DNA of 18,051 nucleotides from JBEGQX01 sp041180805 (GCA_041180805.1 JBEGQX010000041.1:1-18051); one strand, 5' to 3'; shown: positions 1 to 7,642, counted from the first letter of the stretch. The notes: generated by a model not told the origin, from the sequence alone. A program made the numbers and translations.

Positions 1-336
1 AACCAGCAGAAGAAAGACAAATCCGGTTTGGATAAACAAAATCAGGCTGATAAGCAGGGTAAGCAAAATTCCGGGAAAATGGCCCAAGGCAAATCCGATT
101 CTGGGGAAAAAGAAGGCAGGCAGAACCAGCCGGATGGCAAAGGTGGCTCTGAAAAAGTGCAGTATGATGCCGGTCCAGGTGGAGAAATGTTCAAGGAAAT
201 CTGGGGGCATTTGCCTGAGACCCTGCGTGCCGAGCTTAATGCCTATGGTGCCCCCAGGCAGTTCATGGACCGCTACGATGCCATGATTCGCAAATACTAC
301 ACCGGCGTTGCGCAGAAAGGGTCTAAGAAGAAGTGA
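1..336 (+). CDS. C-terminal end of a Lys/Gln/Gly-rich protein (5' truncated by window edge)
   Basis: The reading frame is open from base 1, so the gene begins upstream; 111 residues are visible and end at TGA 334-336. The first ~50 residues are low complexity (K, Q, G, N, D, S). They are followed by a compact, apparently folded C-terminal segment of about 50 residues with the motifs GGEMFKEIWGHLP, LRAEL and MIRKYYTGVA, and then a basic tail (GSKKK). The low-complexity part resembles the tail of the much larger protein at 14066-17809, which suggests a related architecture (N-terminal membrane part, hydrophilic repetitive stretch, short conserved end). The stop overlaps the GTG start of the next gene (GTGA), so the two are translationally coupled. 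Planctomycetes often keep such proteins next to BatA/MoxR-type clusters; that upstream context is inference. Function unknown. Confidence 0.8.
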   Translation, partial: NQQKKDKSGLDKQNQADKQGKQNSGKMAQGKSDSGEKEGRQNQPDGKGGSEKVQYDAGPGGEMFKEIWGHLPETLRAELNAYGAPRQFMDRYDAMIRKYYTGVAQKGSKKK

Positions 337-1430
337 ACCGCTTTTGCCCTAGAAGAGAATTTCTGGCCGCTTCATGGATGCTTCCCGGCTTGCTTTTTGC
401 GCAGGAAGAACCCAGGCGCAAGGGCCCATCCCTGCCGGATGGCAGTCAGGCCCGCGGCATGATGACTCCACAGCTTGACCGTGCCTTGGAAAAGGGATTG
501 GAATATCTGGCCACACACCGCAGGCCAGATAATTCTTACGGGACGGGCGGTTATGCGGGCAATGTGGCTATCACCAGCCTTGTGGCTCTTGCTTTCATGG
601 CGAATGGCAACCAGCCAAACCGTGGTCGATTTGGCAGAGTTGTTACTGATTGTTTGAAATACATACTTGCCCAGGAAAATAGGGATGGTGGATATCCGGG
701 TTTTCTTCATAACCCCAAGGCTTCTCCACATGGCCCCATGTACGGCCATGGCTTCGCCACTTTGTTTCTGGGCGAAGTTTATGGAATGATTCCCGACAGG
801 GAATTGCGCAGCCAGACCCACGATGCTTTGCATCGAGCTGTGAATTTGATTCTTGAAAGCCAGAACCAGGAGGGTGGCTGGCGTTACAACCCCAAGCCCA
901 TGGATGCAGATATAAGTGTGACCATTTGCCAGATCATGGCGCTGCGTTCCGCAAGGAATGCCGGAATAGCGGTGCCCAAGGGCAAGGTCGATCGTTGCGT
1001 GGAATATGTGAAACGCTGTCAGGATAAACGCGAGGGTTGGTTCCGTTACATGGCGCAGGGGGGTGGGGGATCTCAAATGGGGTTTGCGCGCACGGCCGCT
1101 GGTGTGGTGGCACTTTACAGCGCGGGCATCTACGATGGTCCGGAAATTCAGAATGGCTTGAATTATCTTTTGCAGTACAAACCAACCGGCCTCCAGATTG
1201 GTCGAATGGAAATGCATTACTTCTATGGTCATTATTACGCCGTGCAGGCGATGTATACCGCCGGGGGAAAATACTGGAGCGATTGGTTCCCTGCCATCCG
1301 GGAGGATTTAATTCTCAGGCAGAAACCGGATGGGAGCTGGTTTGACCAGGTATGCCCGCATTATGCCACCGCCATGGGTTGCCTGGTTTTGGAAACTCCC
1401 AATAATTATCTCCCCATCTTTCAAAAATGA
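333..1430 (+). CDS. Tat-signal prenyltransferase/squalene-oxidase repeat protein
   Basis: 365 residues from a GTG start that overlaps the preceding stop. The N-terminus has a twin-arginine signal (PRREFLAAS, residues 6-14) followed by a short hydrophobic stretch ending in LLFAQ, so export by Tat with cleavage around residue 24 is likely. The mature part is an alpha/alpha-toroid of the squalene-cyclase/prenyltransferase class. QW-like repeat ends are visible as QENRDGGYPG, SQNQEGGWRY and RQKPDGSWFD, and a DADISVT segment sits in the middle. The classical cyclase acid motif DxDD is not evident, and at 365 residues it is much shorter than true squalene-hopene cyclases (over 600). It is therefore probably a binding or structural repeat protein and not a triterpene cyclase. 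It is coupled on both sides (GTGA and ATGA overlaps), indicating one operon with the flanking genes. Confidence 0.88.
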   Translation: MNRFCPRREFLAASWMLPGLLFAQEEPRRKGPSLPDGSQARGMMTPQLDRALEKGLEYLATHRRPDNSYGTGGYAGNVAITSLVALAFMANGNQPNRGRFGRVVTDCLKYILAQENRDGGYPGFLHNPKASPHGPMYGHGFATLFLGEVYGMIPDRELRSQTHDALHRAVNLILESQNQEGGWRYNPKPMDADISVTICQIMALRSARNAGIAVPKGKVDRCVEYVKRCQDKREGWFRYMAQGGGGSQMGFARTAAGVVALYSAGIYDGPEIQNGLNYLLQYKPTGLQIGRMEMHYFYGHYYAVQAMYTAGGKYWSDWFPAIREDLILRQKPDGSWFDQVCPHYATAMGCLVLETPNNYLPIFQK

Positions 1431-2617
1431 CTCAATACCTTGCCCTGATTTTAGCCTTGATTGTTGGTGCCTGCGAGTTGATCGCCGCTCCACCTCTGTT
1501 CGTGGTAACCAACTCCAAGGGTGCCGAGGAACAGGCAACGATCATTTCTTGGAACGCGGGGGCAAAGCCTGTTTTTCGGCGTTTGATGGATTCCAAGGAT
1601 AGCTCATTCGATTTTCTTTACTTAAAGCAGCAGTCAACCGATGTCCCGCGGATTCCCGATGAAAATCTGGTCTGGTTGGAAAATGGAGACTGTTTGAAAT
1701 TTGAAAAAATCCGCGTGGTGGATGATCAGCTTCATCTTTTGTGTGGAAGCATACGGGGAGAAGCAGCGGAACAAATTACAATTCCAATCCTTGAGTTGCG
1801 TATGGTGTGGTGGCGAAATCCACGGCGGGAACTTAGCCCAGCACAGCTTCGAAGGCAATATTTACAGAAAAGATTGACAAAAGATCAACTGGTGCTGGCA
1901 AACGGGGAAAAGGTCGAGGGGATTTTTGAAACATTGGATCAGGAAAAACTTGATATTGATGCCGGTGAAATCAAGTCAACACTCAAGACCGAGCAACTCG
2001 CCTTTCTGGTTCTGGGTAATGAAAAGCCACCCGGTGGAAAAACCATGGCGGATTCTTACCGGATTACCACGACTGCTGGAGATCGTATTACGCTTTCCAA
2101 GGTCCGATTAAAAGACGCGATGCTTGCGGGTGAAATGTCTTCTGGCAATCAAGTGCGCATGCCAATCGAAAAATTGGCTAAAGTTGTAAATGCATCCTCC
2201 AATGTGGTTTCACTTTTGAACCATGATTTTATTTCTTTGGAAAAAAACCGATGGTTTTCCGGAGCAAAGACAGTTGTCAAACCAAGGATATCCATTGGGG
2301 AGGAAATTTTTACAAGTGCAGGCGTTGTGGATGACGGCCTGATATTGGATGGTAATTCTGAATTAAAAATCGGGCGAATTGGGAAATACAAGTCTTTAGT
2401 AATGACACTTGGGGTTGATGCGGCTTCCCATGCCATGGTTGTGCCACGGCTTGCTTTTACCTCGGGTGGGAAAACCATTCACACTCCCCTGGAAATCGAT
2501 GCAAATGAAAACAAAACAATATTTTTGGAGCTTGATAGGTTTCAGGAAATTGTTATCACACAGCAGGCAGTGCCTGGGGTGCGCGTGGTGATTTCAGATG
2601 CATTTTTAATTCCTTAA
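1427..2617 (+). CDS. secreted beta-rich protein with three degenerate repeats, unknown function
   Basis: 396 residues. The ATG overlaps the upstream TGA (ATGA), consistent with coupling. Residues 1-21 form a Sec signal peptide (hydrophobic LALILALIVGA, likely cleavage after LIAA). Three similar segments follow at about residues 81-129, 154-197 and 211-262. Each begins with a hydrophobic strand plus N/A-G-D/E (LENGDCL, LANGEKV, TAGDRIT) and ends with a second strand pair (ITIPILEL, LKTEQLAFLVL, VRMPIEKLAKVV), as expected for small beta-barrel or Sm-like repeats. Residues ~285-396 look like a separate beta-sandwich (LDGNSELKIG, SLVMTLGVDA, FLELDRFQEIVIT) resembling NPCBM-type carbohydrate-binding domains; this is a fold guess only. 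Third gene of the operon. I do not recognise a named family. Confidence 0.82.
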   Translation: MTQYLALILALIVGACELIAAPPLFVVTNSKGAEEQATIISWNAGAKPVFRRLMDSKDSSFDFLYLKQQSTDVPRIPDENLVWLENGDCLKFEKIRVVDDQLHLLCGSIRGEAAEQITIPILELRMVWWRNPRRELSPAQLRRQYLQKRLTKDQLVLANGEKVEGIFETLDQEKLDIDAGEIKSTLKTEQLAFLVLGNEKPPGGKTMADSYRITTTAGDRITLSKVRLKDAMLAGEMSSGNQVRMPIEKLAKVVNASSNVVSLLNHDFISLEKNRWFSGAKTVVKPRISIGEEIFTSAGVVDDGLILDGNSELKIGRIGKYKSLVMTLGVDAASHAMVVPRLAFTSGGKTIHTPLEIDANENKTIFLELDRFQEIVITQQAVPGVRVVISDAFLIP

Positions 2618-2619
2618 AT

Positions 2620-2856
2620 TCAGGAGAGAGTGGCCCTTTTGCCAATGCGTGTCTCACAGGAAACAGCCTTGTTCCCAAGCCAGGCATCCCAGGCACCATG
2701 ATCGCCAATATCAATTCCTTCAGATTGAGCCTGTTTTTGAAGATGGTTTTGAAGGTCTTCCAAAAAATTACCATCCATCAATTCTGTATTCTTGGCAAGG
2801 TTGGCATGCAGGATGCGGTAAACTATTTTGAGTTCTTGGGTGGGATAATGTTTCAT
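2620..2856 (-). CDS. 78-residue conserved-looking hypothetical protein
   Basis: The start at 2856 was chosen over an upstream in-frame start because GGAG (minus strand, 2866-2869) lies nine bases before this ATG. The product is soluble, with no signal or membrane segment. It has a helical N-terminal half (ELKIVYRILHANL, FLEDLQNHLQKQAQ) and a distinctive motif GIDIGDHGAWDAWLGNKA in the second half. The helix plus DHxAWDAWL pattern recalls small uncharacterised planctomycete proteins, but I cannot name a family. It ends two bases after the convergent 396-residue gene and is divergent from surE with a 64-base gap, so the pair could share a control region. Confidence 0.72.
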   Translation of the reverse strand: MKHYPTQELKIVYRILHANLAKNTELMDGNFLEDLQNHLQKQAQSEGIDIGDHGAWDAWLGNKAVSCETRIGKRATLS

Positions 2857-2865
2857 GGCAGTATA

Positions 2866-2869
2866 CTCC
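2866..2869 (-). promoter_or_regulatory. ribosome binding site of the 78-residue gene
   Basis: Minus-strand GGAG, nine bases upstream of the ATG at 2856. It decides the start, since the longer in-frame alternative would begin inside the surE leader. Confidence 0.55.
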
Positions 2870-2920
2870 GTAGTGTGTCTATGAATCAGTTTAGAATCAT
2901 TTTTGAAGTGTGACACTAAA

Positions 2921-3607
2921 ATGCAAATTTTGCTTACCAATGATGATGGCTACAGGGCACCGGGAATACATGCCCTTAAAAATGCCCTTGGGGATATTGG
3001 AAAGCCAATCATTTTGGCTCCTTTGGTTGAATTGTCCGGTTGCGGCCACAGGGTAACCACCCATCAGCCATTAAAGCTCGAGTTTCAAGAACCAGAACTT
3101 TATAGTCTTGATGGAACTCCGGCGGATTGCGTGCGAGTAGGCTTGCATTCTGCCATGAAAAATGTCGATTGGGTATTCTCAGGGATTAATTCCGGAGGCA
3201 ATCTGGGCGTGGATGTTTTTATTTCCGGCACGGTGGCTGCTGTGCGGGAAGGGGCTATCCATGGAATTCCCGGCATGGCTTTTTCCCAATATCGCAAAAA
3301 AGGTTTGGAAGTTGACTGGGCTCTGGCGGCACGCTGGGCAAAAATGGTGGCAAATCGCTTGATGCAGGAATCTATTTTGCCAGGCGAATTTTGGAATGTG
3401 AACTTCCCGCATCTGGAGAGGCCACTTGAAACACCAGAGCTGGTCTTTTGTAAACCAAGTGCATCCCCTTTGCCCCTGGATTTCAAGGCTTTTGATAACC
3501 AATTCCAATATTCCGGGGACTATCATTCCAGACATCATCTTGAAGGAACCGACGTGGAGGCTTGTTTTTCAGGCCGAATAGCCATTTCCAAATTGAGGGT
3601 GTTTTAA
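2921..3607 (+). CDS. surE: 5'/3'-nucleotidase SurE
   Basis: 228 residues from the ATG at 2921; a TTG at 2903 would add six unsupported residues. SurE is a divalent-metal-dependent phosphatase that hydrolyses nucleoside 5'- and 3'-monophosphates in the cytoplasm. The family signature ILLTNDDG is at residues 3-10 with metal ligands D8 and D9. S39 lies in LSGCGHRVT and N90 in SGINSGGNLG, matching the positions of the four canonical metal ligands. DGTPADCV (64-71) and the C-terminal GTDVEACFSGRIAIS are also typical. It is slightly shorter than common SurE proteins (about 245-260). No Shine-Dalgarno sequence is evident before the ATG; an 11-base palindrome sits there instead. It is convergent with fabF downstream. 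Confidence 0.93.
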   Translation: MQILLTNDDGYRAPGIHALKNALGDIGKPIILAPLVELSGCGHRVTTHQPLKLEFQEPELYSLDGTPADCVRVGLHSAMKNVDWVFSGINSGGNLGVDVFISGTVAAVREGAIHGIPGMAFSQYRKKGLEVDWALAARWAKMVANRLMQESILPGEFWNVNFPHLERPLETPELVFCKPSASPLPLDFKAFDNQFQYSGDYHSRHHLEGTDVEACFSGRIAISKLRVF

Positions 3608-3624
3608 GACCTGTTTTTGTAAGG

Positions 3625-3659
3625 TGGCTTCAAGCCATTTGTTCGGGAAATTTGTTCCC
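3625..3659. terminator. two small hairpins between convergent surE and fabF
   Basis: Two perfect short inverted repeats: TGGCT-TCA-AGCCA at 3625-3637 and GGGAA-ATTTG-TTCCC at 3645-3659, in the 79-base gap between two gene ends. Neither is followed by a strong T tract on either strand, so a bidirectional terminator role is only suggested by position. Confidence 0.3.
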
Positions 3660-3686
3660 AATCCAAACGAAATGGTTATTGGTTTT

Positions 3687-4976
3687 CTAGTTCGCCATGC
3701 TTTGCATAACCAAGGCCGCGTTTTGTCCACCAAACCCAAAGCTGGTGCTAATGGCAGTTTTCACTCTTTTGTCCCTGGCACTGTTGGGGACATAATCCAA
3801 GTCACATTTAGGGTCAGGAGTGGTTTGATTGATAGTGGGAGGTATCACTCCGTCTTTCAGGGTAAGTGCCATGGCAACAGCCTCCACTGCGCCAGCCGCA
3901 CCTATCAGGTGGCCAATCATCGATTTTATTGAAGAAAGTGGCAGCTTTCTGGCTTTTTCACCGAACACCTGCTTGATGGCGGTGGTTTCCATGAGGTCAT
4001 TAAGCCGTGTGCTGGTTCCGTGAGCGTTAATGTAATCGATATCCGAGGCATTTAACCTGGCTTCCTTAAGAGCCCATTGAATGGCCCTTGCGGCACCACC
4101 AGCATCTGGATCAGGTTTGGTGACAGCGTACGCATCAAAGCTGCTTCCCAAGCCTGTTACCTCTGCATAAATATTGGCTCCACGCTTTTTCGCATGTTCG
4201 TATTCTTCCAGCATAAGTACCCCGGCTCCCTCACCCAAAACAAAACCATCGCGTTGGCCGTCAAAGGGACGAGAAACCTCGTTGGCCGGCCTGTTGGCAG
4301 GGCTCAATGCACCCAGAGCGGAATACGCCAGAAACATCAGTGGGTCAATTCTACTGTCCGCACCACCCGCAAGAACAAAGTCCGCATCATCACGGGCAAT
4401 CAGTCGGAAAGCTTCTCCAACCGCTTGGGTACCGGCGGCGCAAGCGGTGGTGATAGTATTGTTTGGGCCCTTTGCATTATGAATCAACGAGATGTGGGCC
4501 GAGCACATATTGGGAAGATATTTAAGAATCCAAAGTGGAAACAATGCTTCTGAACCCTGTTGTCCCAGTAGGTTCGCTTGGAAGTTGGTTTCCTTGTTGC
4601 AAGCTTCCGCAAGAACTGGGGCAAGGTCGGGAAGATCCATGGGAACCAACCCGGAGCCCATGATGACTCCAAGGCGTTCGGGATTAATATTTAAACTTTC
4701 CAACCCGCTATCTTTCATGGCCATGCCTGCGGCAGCAACTCCAAATCTGGCTGCCCTACCCATAATCTTCAGGCTTTTTCGATGGATGGAAGGAACCCAT
4801 TCCTCAATGTCAAAATTTGGAACTTCTGCTGCGATTTTGACCGGGTGAGAAGAGGCATCGAAGGATTTGATGGGGCCAACACCACTAACGCCCTCAACGC
4901 AGTGCTTCCAAAAGGCATCTTTACCAACGCCATTGGGAGCAAGAACACCAACACCAGTAACAACAACTCTGCGCAT
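3687..4976 (-). CDS. fabF: beta-ketoacyl-ACP synthase, FabF/KAS II-like
   Basis: 429 residues, starting MRRVVVTGVG. The enzyme condenses malonyl-ACP with an acyl-ACP in fatty acid (or polyketide-like) chain elongation. The thiolase-fold catalytic triad is complete: C179 in TTACAAGTQA, H319 in NAHGTSTRLND and H356 in KSMIGHLIGAAGA, with the supporting lysine K351. The C-terminal TSFGFGGQNAALV glycine loop is present. Length is slightly above E. coli FabF (413). The segment 140-170 (FPLWILKYLPNMCSAHISL) departs from the usual FabF sequence and the nucleophile loop reads TACAAG instead of TACASG, so it could be a specialised planctomycete ketosynthase. No acp or fabG neighbour is visible; the gene stands alone and is convergent with surE. 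No clear Shine-Dalgarno sequence precedes the ATG. Confidence 0.92.
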   Translation of the reverse strand: MRRVVVTGVGVLAPNGVGKDAFWKHCVEGVSGVGPIKSFDASSHPVKIAAEVPNFDIEEWVPSIHRKSLKIMGRAARFGVAAAGMAMKDSGLESLNINPERLGVIMGSGLVPMDLPDLAPVLAEACNKETNFQANLLGQQGSEALFPLWILKYLPNMCSAHISLIHNAKGPNNTITTACAAGTQAVGEAFRLIARDDADFVLAGGADSRIDPLMFLAYSALGALSPANRPANEVSRPFDGQRDGFVLGEGAGVLMLEEYEHAKKRGANIYAEVTGLGSSFDAYAVTKPDPDAGGAARAIQWALKEARLNASDIDYINAHGTSTRLNDLMETTAIKQVFGEKARKLPLSSIKSMIGHLIGAAGAVEAVAMALTLKDGVIPPTINQTTPDPKCDLDYVPNSARDKRVKTAISTSFGFGGQNAALVMQSMAN

Positions 4977-5266
4977 GGGAAAATTAGCAGGAAGGAACCC
5001 AACCCGCCTCCAAAAGCTATTAAGTGACCCGGATGGCGCTCTATAGCACCTATATATCCCATATTACCTATTATTTCCGTATTCGATCAAAATGCAATTG
5101 TTTCGTTTTGTTTAATAATTTCTTTGCCAAACTGCTTAACTGTAATAAGCGGAATAAGCGTTAAACTCTTGGCAGTATTTTCTTCTTTTCTTTTTCAAGC
5201 CGGCGGTTCTTGGGCTAATCTGAGAGCGAATTTGATTTCCCGTGGCATGGAAAGAGAAATAAATTG
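4977..5266. promoter_or_regulatory. AT-rich divergent intergenic region between fabF and the permease
   Basis: About 290 bases without a convincing gene separate two divergent genes, so promoters for both must lie here. Visible elements are an 8-base direct repeat AATAAGCG at 5144-5151 and 5153-5160 (one base apart), TTAAC/GTTAA arms flanking it at 5136-5140 and 5160-5164, and a 19-base all-pyrimidine run at 5178-5196. No -35/-10 pair with proper spacing could be picked confidently. The repeat plus flanking arms is the best operator candidate. Confidence 0.45.
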
Positions 5267-6922
5267 ATGAAAAATTGGTTTTCCAAGGGCGATTGGAACG
5301 CCTTTTTTGGCTTGGCCATCGACAATCTTGCGGTAATGGTCACGTTATTTGGCCTGCTCACCATGGGCCCGGCCCCTTTCTCCTATACCCCTGAGTTTAT
5401 CCTCGCAAAAATGTTGCCCGGAACCGCATTGGGTGTTCTGGCGGGGGATTTGGTTTACACCTTCATGGCTTTGCGAATGGCAAAGCTTCAAAACAGAACC
5501 AACGTAACAGCCATGCCATTGGGGTTGGACACTCCCAGTACTTTTGGAATGGCGTTTTTGGTTTTGTTGCCAGCACTCTCTAAAGGAAACGAACTTTTTC
5601 CAGGCGACCATCAGAAGGCCATGACCTATGGCTGGCATGTGGGGTTGATGACCCTTCTATTGATTGGAGCCATCAAGGTTCTATTTTCCCCTTTCGGGAA
5701 CCTGGTAAGGAAGTGGGTTCCCCGGGCAGGTTTGCTCGGAAGCCTTGCCGCGATAGCCCTGACTTTGATTTCCTTCATGCCCCTGCGGGAAGACATTGCG
5801 GGTATTCCGCTAGTGGGATTGCCCACACTTTGGATGATTTTGGTAATTCTGCTGGCCCATCGTGTTTTGCCCCGAGGGTTTCCCGGGGCTCTCATGGCAC
5901 TTTTGGTGGGCTTGTTTATTTACACGGTTTGTTTGTTTGCCGGGCCTATGGCAGGTGTTGCCTTGGTTCCGCCTTTCAGGGAAATACCATTTCATGGACA
6001 TTGGGGTTTTCAGATTCCATGGGTCTTTGCCAATGCTGAATCTGGATGGTGGAATCCTGTAATTTCAGAAACCCTGATGCGTCTGCCAACTATTTTTCCC
6101 TTTGCATTGGCCACCATCGTGGGAGGTATCGACTGCACGGAAAGTGCCGCCTCGGCAGGGGACGATTACGATACCCGAAAGGTGTTGTTCACCGAGGCTA
6201 TTTCCACCTTGGTGGCTGGCGTGGCTGGTGGCGTGATCCAAACTACGCCATACATTGGACAGCCCGCGTACAAATCCATGGGTGCCCGATCTGGCTACAC
6301 ACTTCTTACGGCGCTATTTATCGGTGTTGCGGGGTTCATGGGAGGATTGACCATATTTTTCGAGGTGCTTCCCAAGGTGGTTCTTTTCCCGATTCTTATC
6401 TTTGTCGGGCTGGAAATCACCTCACAGACATTTCGGGTGGTTTCCAGAAGGCACTACCCCGCGCTGGCGCTTTCCATGCTGCCAGCGGTCGCATACGTGG
6501 CTTTATTGCTAGTGAAAAGCTTTTATGCTCCAGCCCAACCCCAAAGGCCGGATGCCATCCATGGCCTTCTGACCCTTCGCTGCCTGGCGAATGGATTTCT
6601 TATCACTGGAATGATGTGGGCGGCCATCATGTCTGCTGTTCTGGATGATCGACTGAAGGTGGCTGCGGTTTATTCTTTGATTGCGGCGGTCTTCGCGTTC
6701 TTTGGGATCATGCATTCTCCGCTGGGGGATGAAACCATCGGCTTACCCTGGAACATTCTGAAACAACTGGAGCCATTATTTCACGAAGCCATTTCGGTGC
6801 AGACGCCCTGGCATTGGGCCGGTGGATATCTTGTCTGTGCAGGTTTGCTTTGGGCCATGGCTTGTTTTAGCAAACCCCCGGAGAATATCCCCGACTTGGA
6901 ATCAGAACATCAGGAAGCATGA
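5267..6922 (+). CDS. NCS2-like (xanthine/uracil/adenine-type) membrane permease
   Basis: 551 residues from ATG 5267 (a TTG lies one codon earlier); the purine-rich stretch GGAAAGAGA upstream could act as ribosome binding site. The protein is hydrophobic throughout, with roughly 12-14 membrane spans. Family-like landmarks are the early FFGLAIDNLAVMVTLFG helix, the half-helix region TNVTAMPLGLDTPSTFG (79-94), the charged IDCTESAASAGDDYDTRK segment near 288-305 and TPYIGQPAYKSMGARSGYT after it. These correspond in position to the substrate-binding TM3 and TM8-TM10 regions of the 7+7 inverted-repeat nucleobase transporters. The substrate cannot be read from sequence; the CTES and DDYD acidic residues are unusual for uracil/xanthine carriers. 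Its last 13 bases overlap the end of the convergent downstream gene. Confidence 0.75.
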   Translation: MKNWFSKGDWNAFFGLAIDNLAVMVTLFGLLTMGPAPFSYTPEFILAKMLPGTALGVLAGDLVYTFMALRMAKLQNRTNVTAMPLGLDTPSTFGMAFLVLLPALSKGNELFPGDHQKAMTYGWHVGLMTLLLIGAIKVLFSPFGNLVRKWVPRAGLLGSLAAIALTLISFMPLREDIAGIPLVGLPTLWMILVILLAHRVLPRGFPGALMALLVGLFIYTVCLFAGPMAGVALVPPFREIPFHGHWGFQIPWVFANAESGWWNPVISETLMRLPTIFPFALATIVGGIDCTESAASAGDDYDTRKVLFTEAISTLVAGVAGGVIQTTPYIGQPAYKSMGARSGYTLLTALFIGVAGFMGGLTIFFEVLPKVVLFPILIFVGLEITSQTFRVVSRRHYPALALSMLPAVAYVALLLVKSFYAPAQPQRPDAIHGLLTLRCLANGFLITGMMWAAIMSAVLDDRLKVAAVYSLIAAVFAFFGIMHSPLGDETIGLPWNILKQLEPLFHEAISVQTPWHWAGGYLVCAGLLWAMACFSKPPENIPDLESEHQEA

Positions 6923-7584
6923 TTGGCTAACCGCTGTAATGCTTCCTGGCAATGGAGCAGATCTTTGCAGACTTTAAGCTTTTCCAGGTCTTCCCGGGTG
7001 TCGATGTCATGCCACTCGGCGAGAATGTAGCTGCTTAATTTCAGCAATTTGGCATTTTGAAGCAGTCGCCCCAGCACTTTTTCGGTGCTCCATTCGATTC
7101 CATGAAGCAAATCTTTGTGGTGATCTTTCAGACCCAACAGGTAGAAGCCGCCATCCGAAGAAGGGCCCACCACCAGATCATATTTTTGTAATTCCTGAAA
7201 TGCGGACTCGATGAAATCGGTTGGAAGTGATGGACTGTCCGACCCAATGACCAGGGTGAACTTTCTGGTAAGATCTTGGAAATAGTGATCAAGTCTTTGT
7301 CCCAGATCCCCATGCGATTGTTCTTGCAGTTTCCAATGGTTTCCGGCGATGGATTGGAATGCATCTTTTTGGTTGGCGGGGGTAAAGCAAAGGATTCTTT
7401 CTGTATTCGGGATGGCAAAGCGTACCAAAGAATCCCTTAGCATGGCATTGGCTATCATTAGCGCATTGGTCATTCCAATTTGGGCGGCCAACCGGGTCTT
7501 TGCCTTGCCTGGCTCGGGCCACTTGGCAAACATCCCCAGGACCCGGCCAGCACTATTAAGGTTAAAGTTATGTTCTGGAACCAT
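6910..7584 (-). CDS. DUF2064/TIGR04282-family glycosyltransferase-like protein
   Basis: 224 residues, with GAAAGG about eight bases before the ATG at 7584. GT-A nucleotide-diphospho-sugar-transferase fold: the N-terminal nucleotide-binding loop is FAKWPEPGKAKTRL (19-32), the metal-binding core is IGSDSPSLP (113-121), then the substrate loop GPSSDGGFYLLGL (140-152) and the late motif WHDIDTREDL (191-200). TIGR04282 members are often annotated as arsenosugar biosynthesis or cofactor-guanylyl-like transferases; the true substrate is usually unknown and no arsenic genes are seen here. It is divergent from the NfeD operon (67-base gap) and convergent with the permease, overlapping by 13 bases. Confidence 0.88.
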   Translation of the reverse strand: MVPEHNFNLNSAGRVLGMFAKWPEPGKAKTRLAAQIGMTNALMIANAMLRDSLVRFAIPNTERILCFTPANQKDAFQSIAGNHWKLQEQSHGDLGQRLDHYFQDLTRKFTLVIGSDSPSLPTDFIESAFQELQKYDLVVGPSSDGGFYLLGLKDHHKDLLHGIEWSTEKVLGRLLQNAKLLKLSSYILAEWHDIDTREDLEKLKVCKDLLHCQEALQRLANHAS

Positions 7585-7619
7585 TTCTTTTGCCTTTCAG
7601 GATCCTTGGAAAGATACAA

Positions 7620-7625
7620 TATACT
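7620..7625 (+). promoter_or_regulatory. candidate -10 element for the NfeD/FloA operon
   Basis: TATACT matches the sigma70 -10 consensus at five of six bases and lies 27 bases before the long NfeD start in the only gap upstream of the operon. No good -35 hexamer at 16-18 bases was found, so this is tentative. Confidence 0.25.
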
Positions 7626-7642
7626 GTAAAGCTTGTCTGGCC

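Noticed and set aside
372..1232. 286-codon open frame on the minus strand inside the prenyltransferase-repeat gene
   Set aside because: Opposite to a gene with a Tat signal and QW-like repeats; no recognisable protein features.
4077..4553. 158-codon plus-strand frame inside fabF
   Set aside because: Antisense to an intact ketosynthase with all catalytic residues; no protein-like features.
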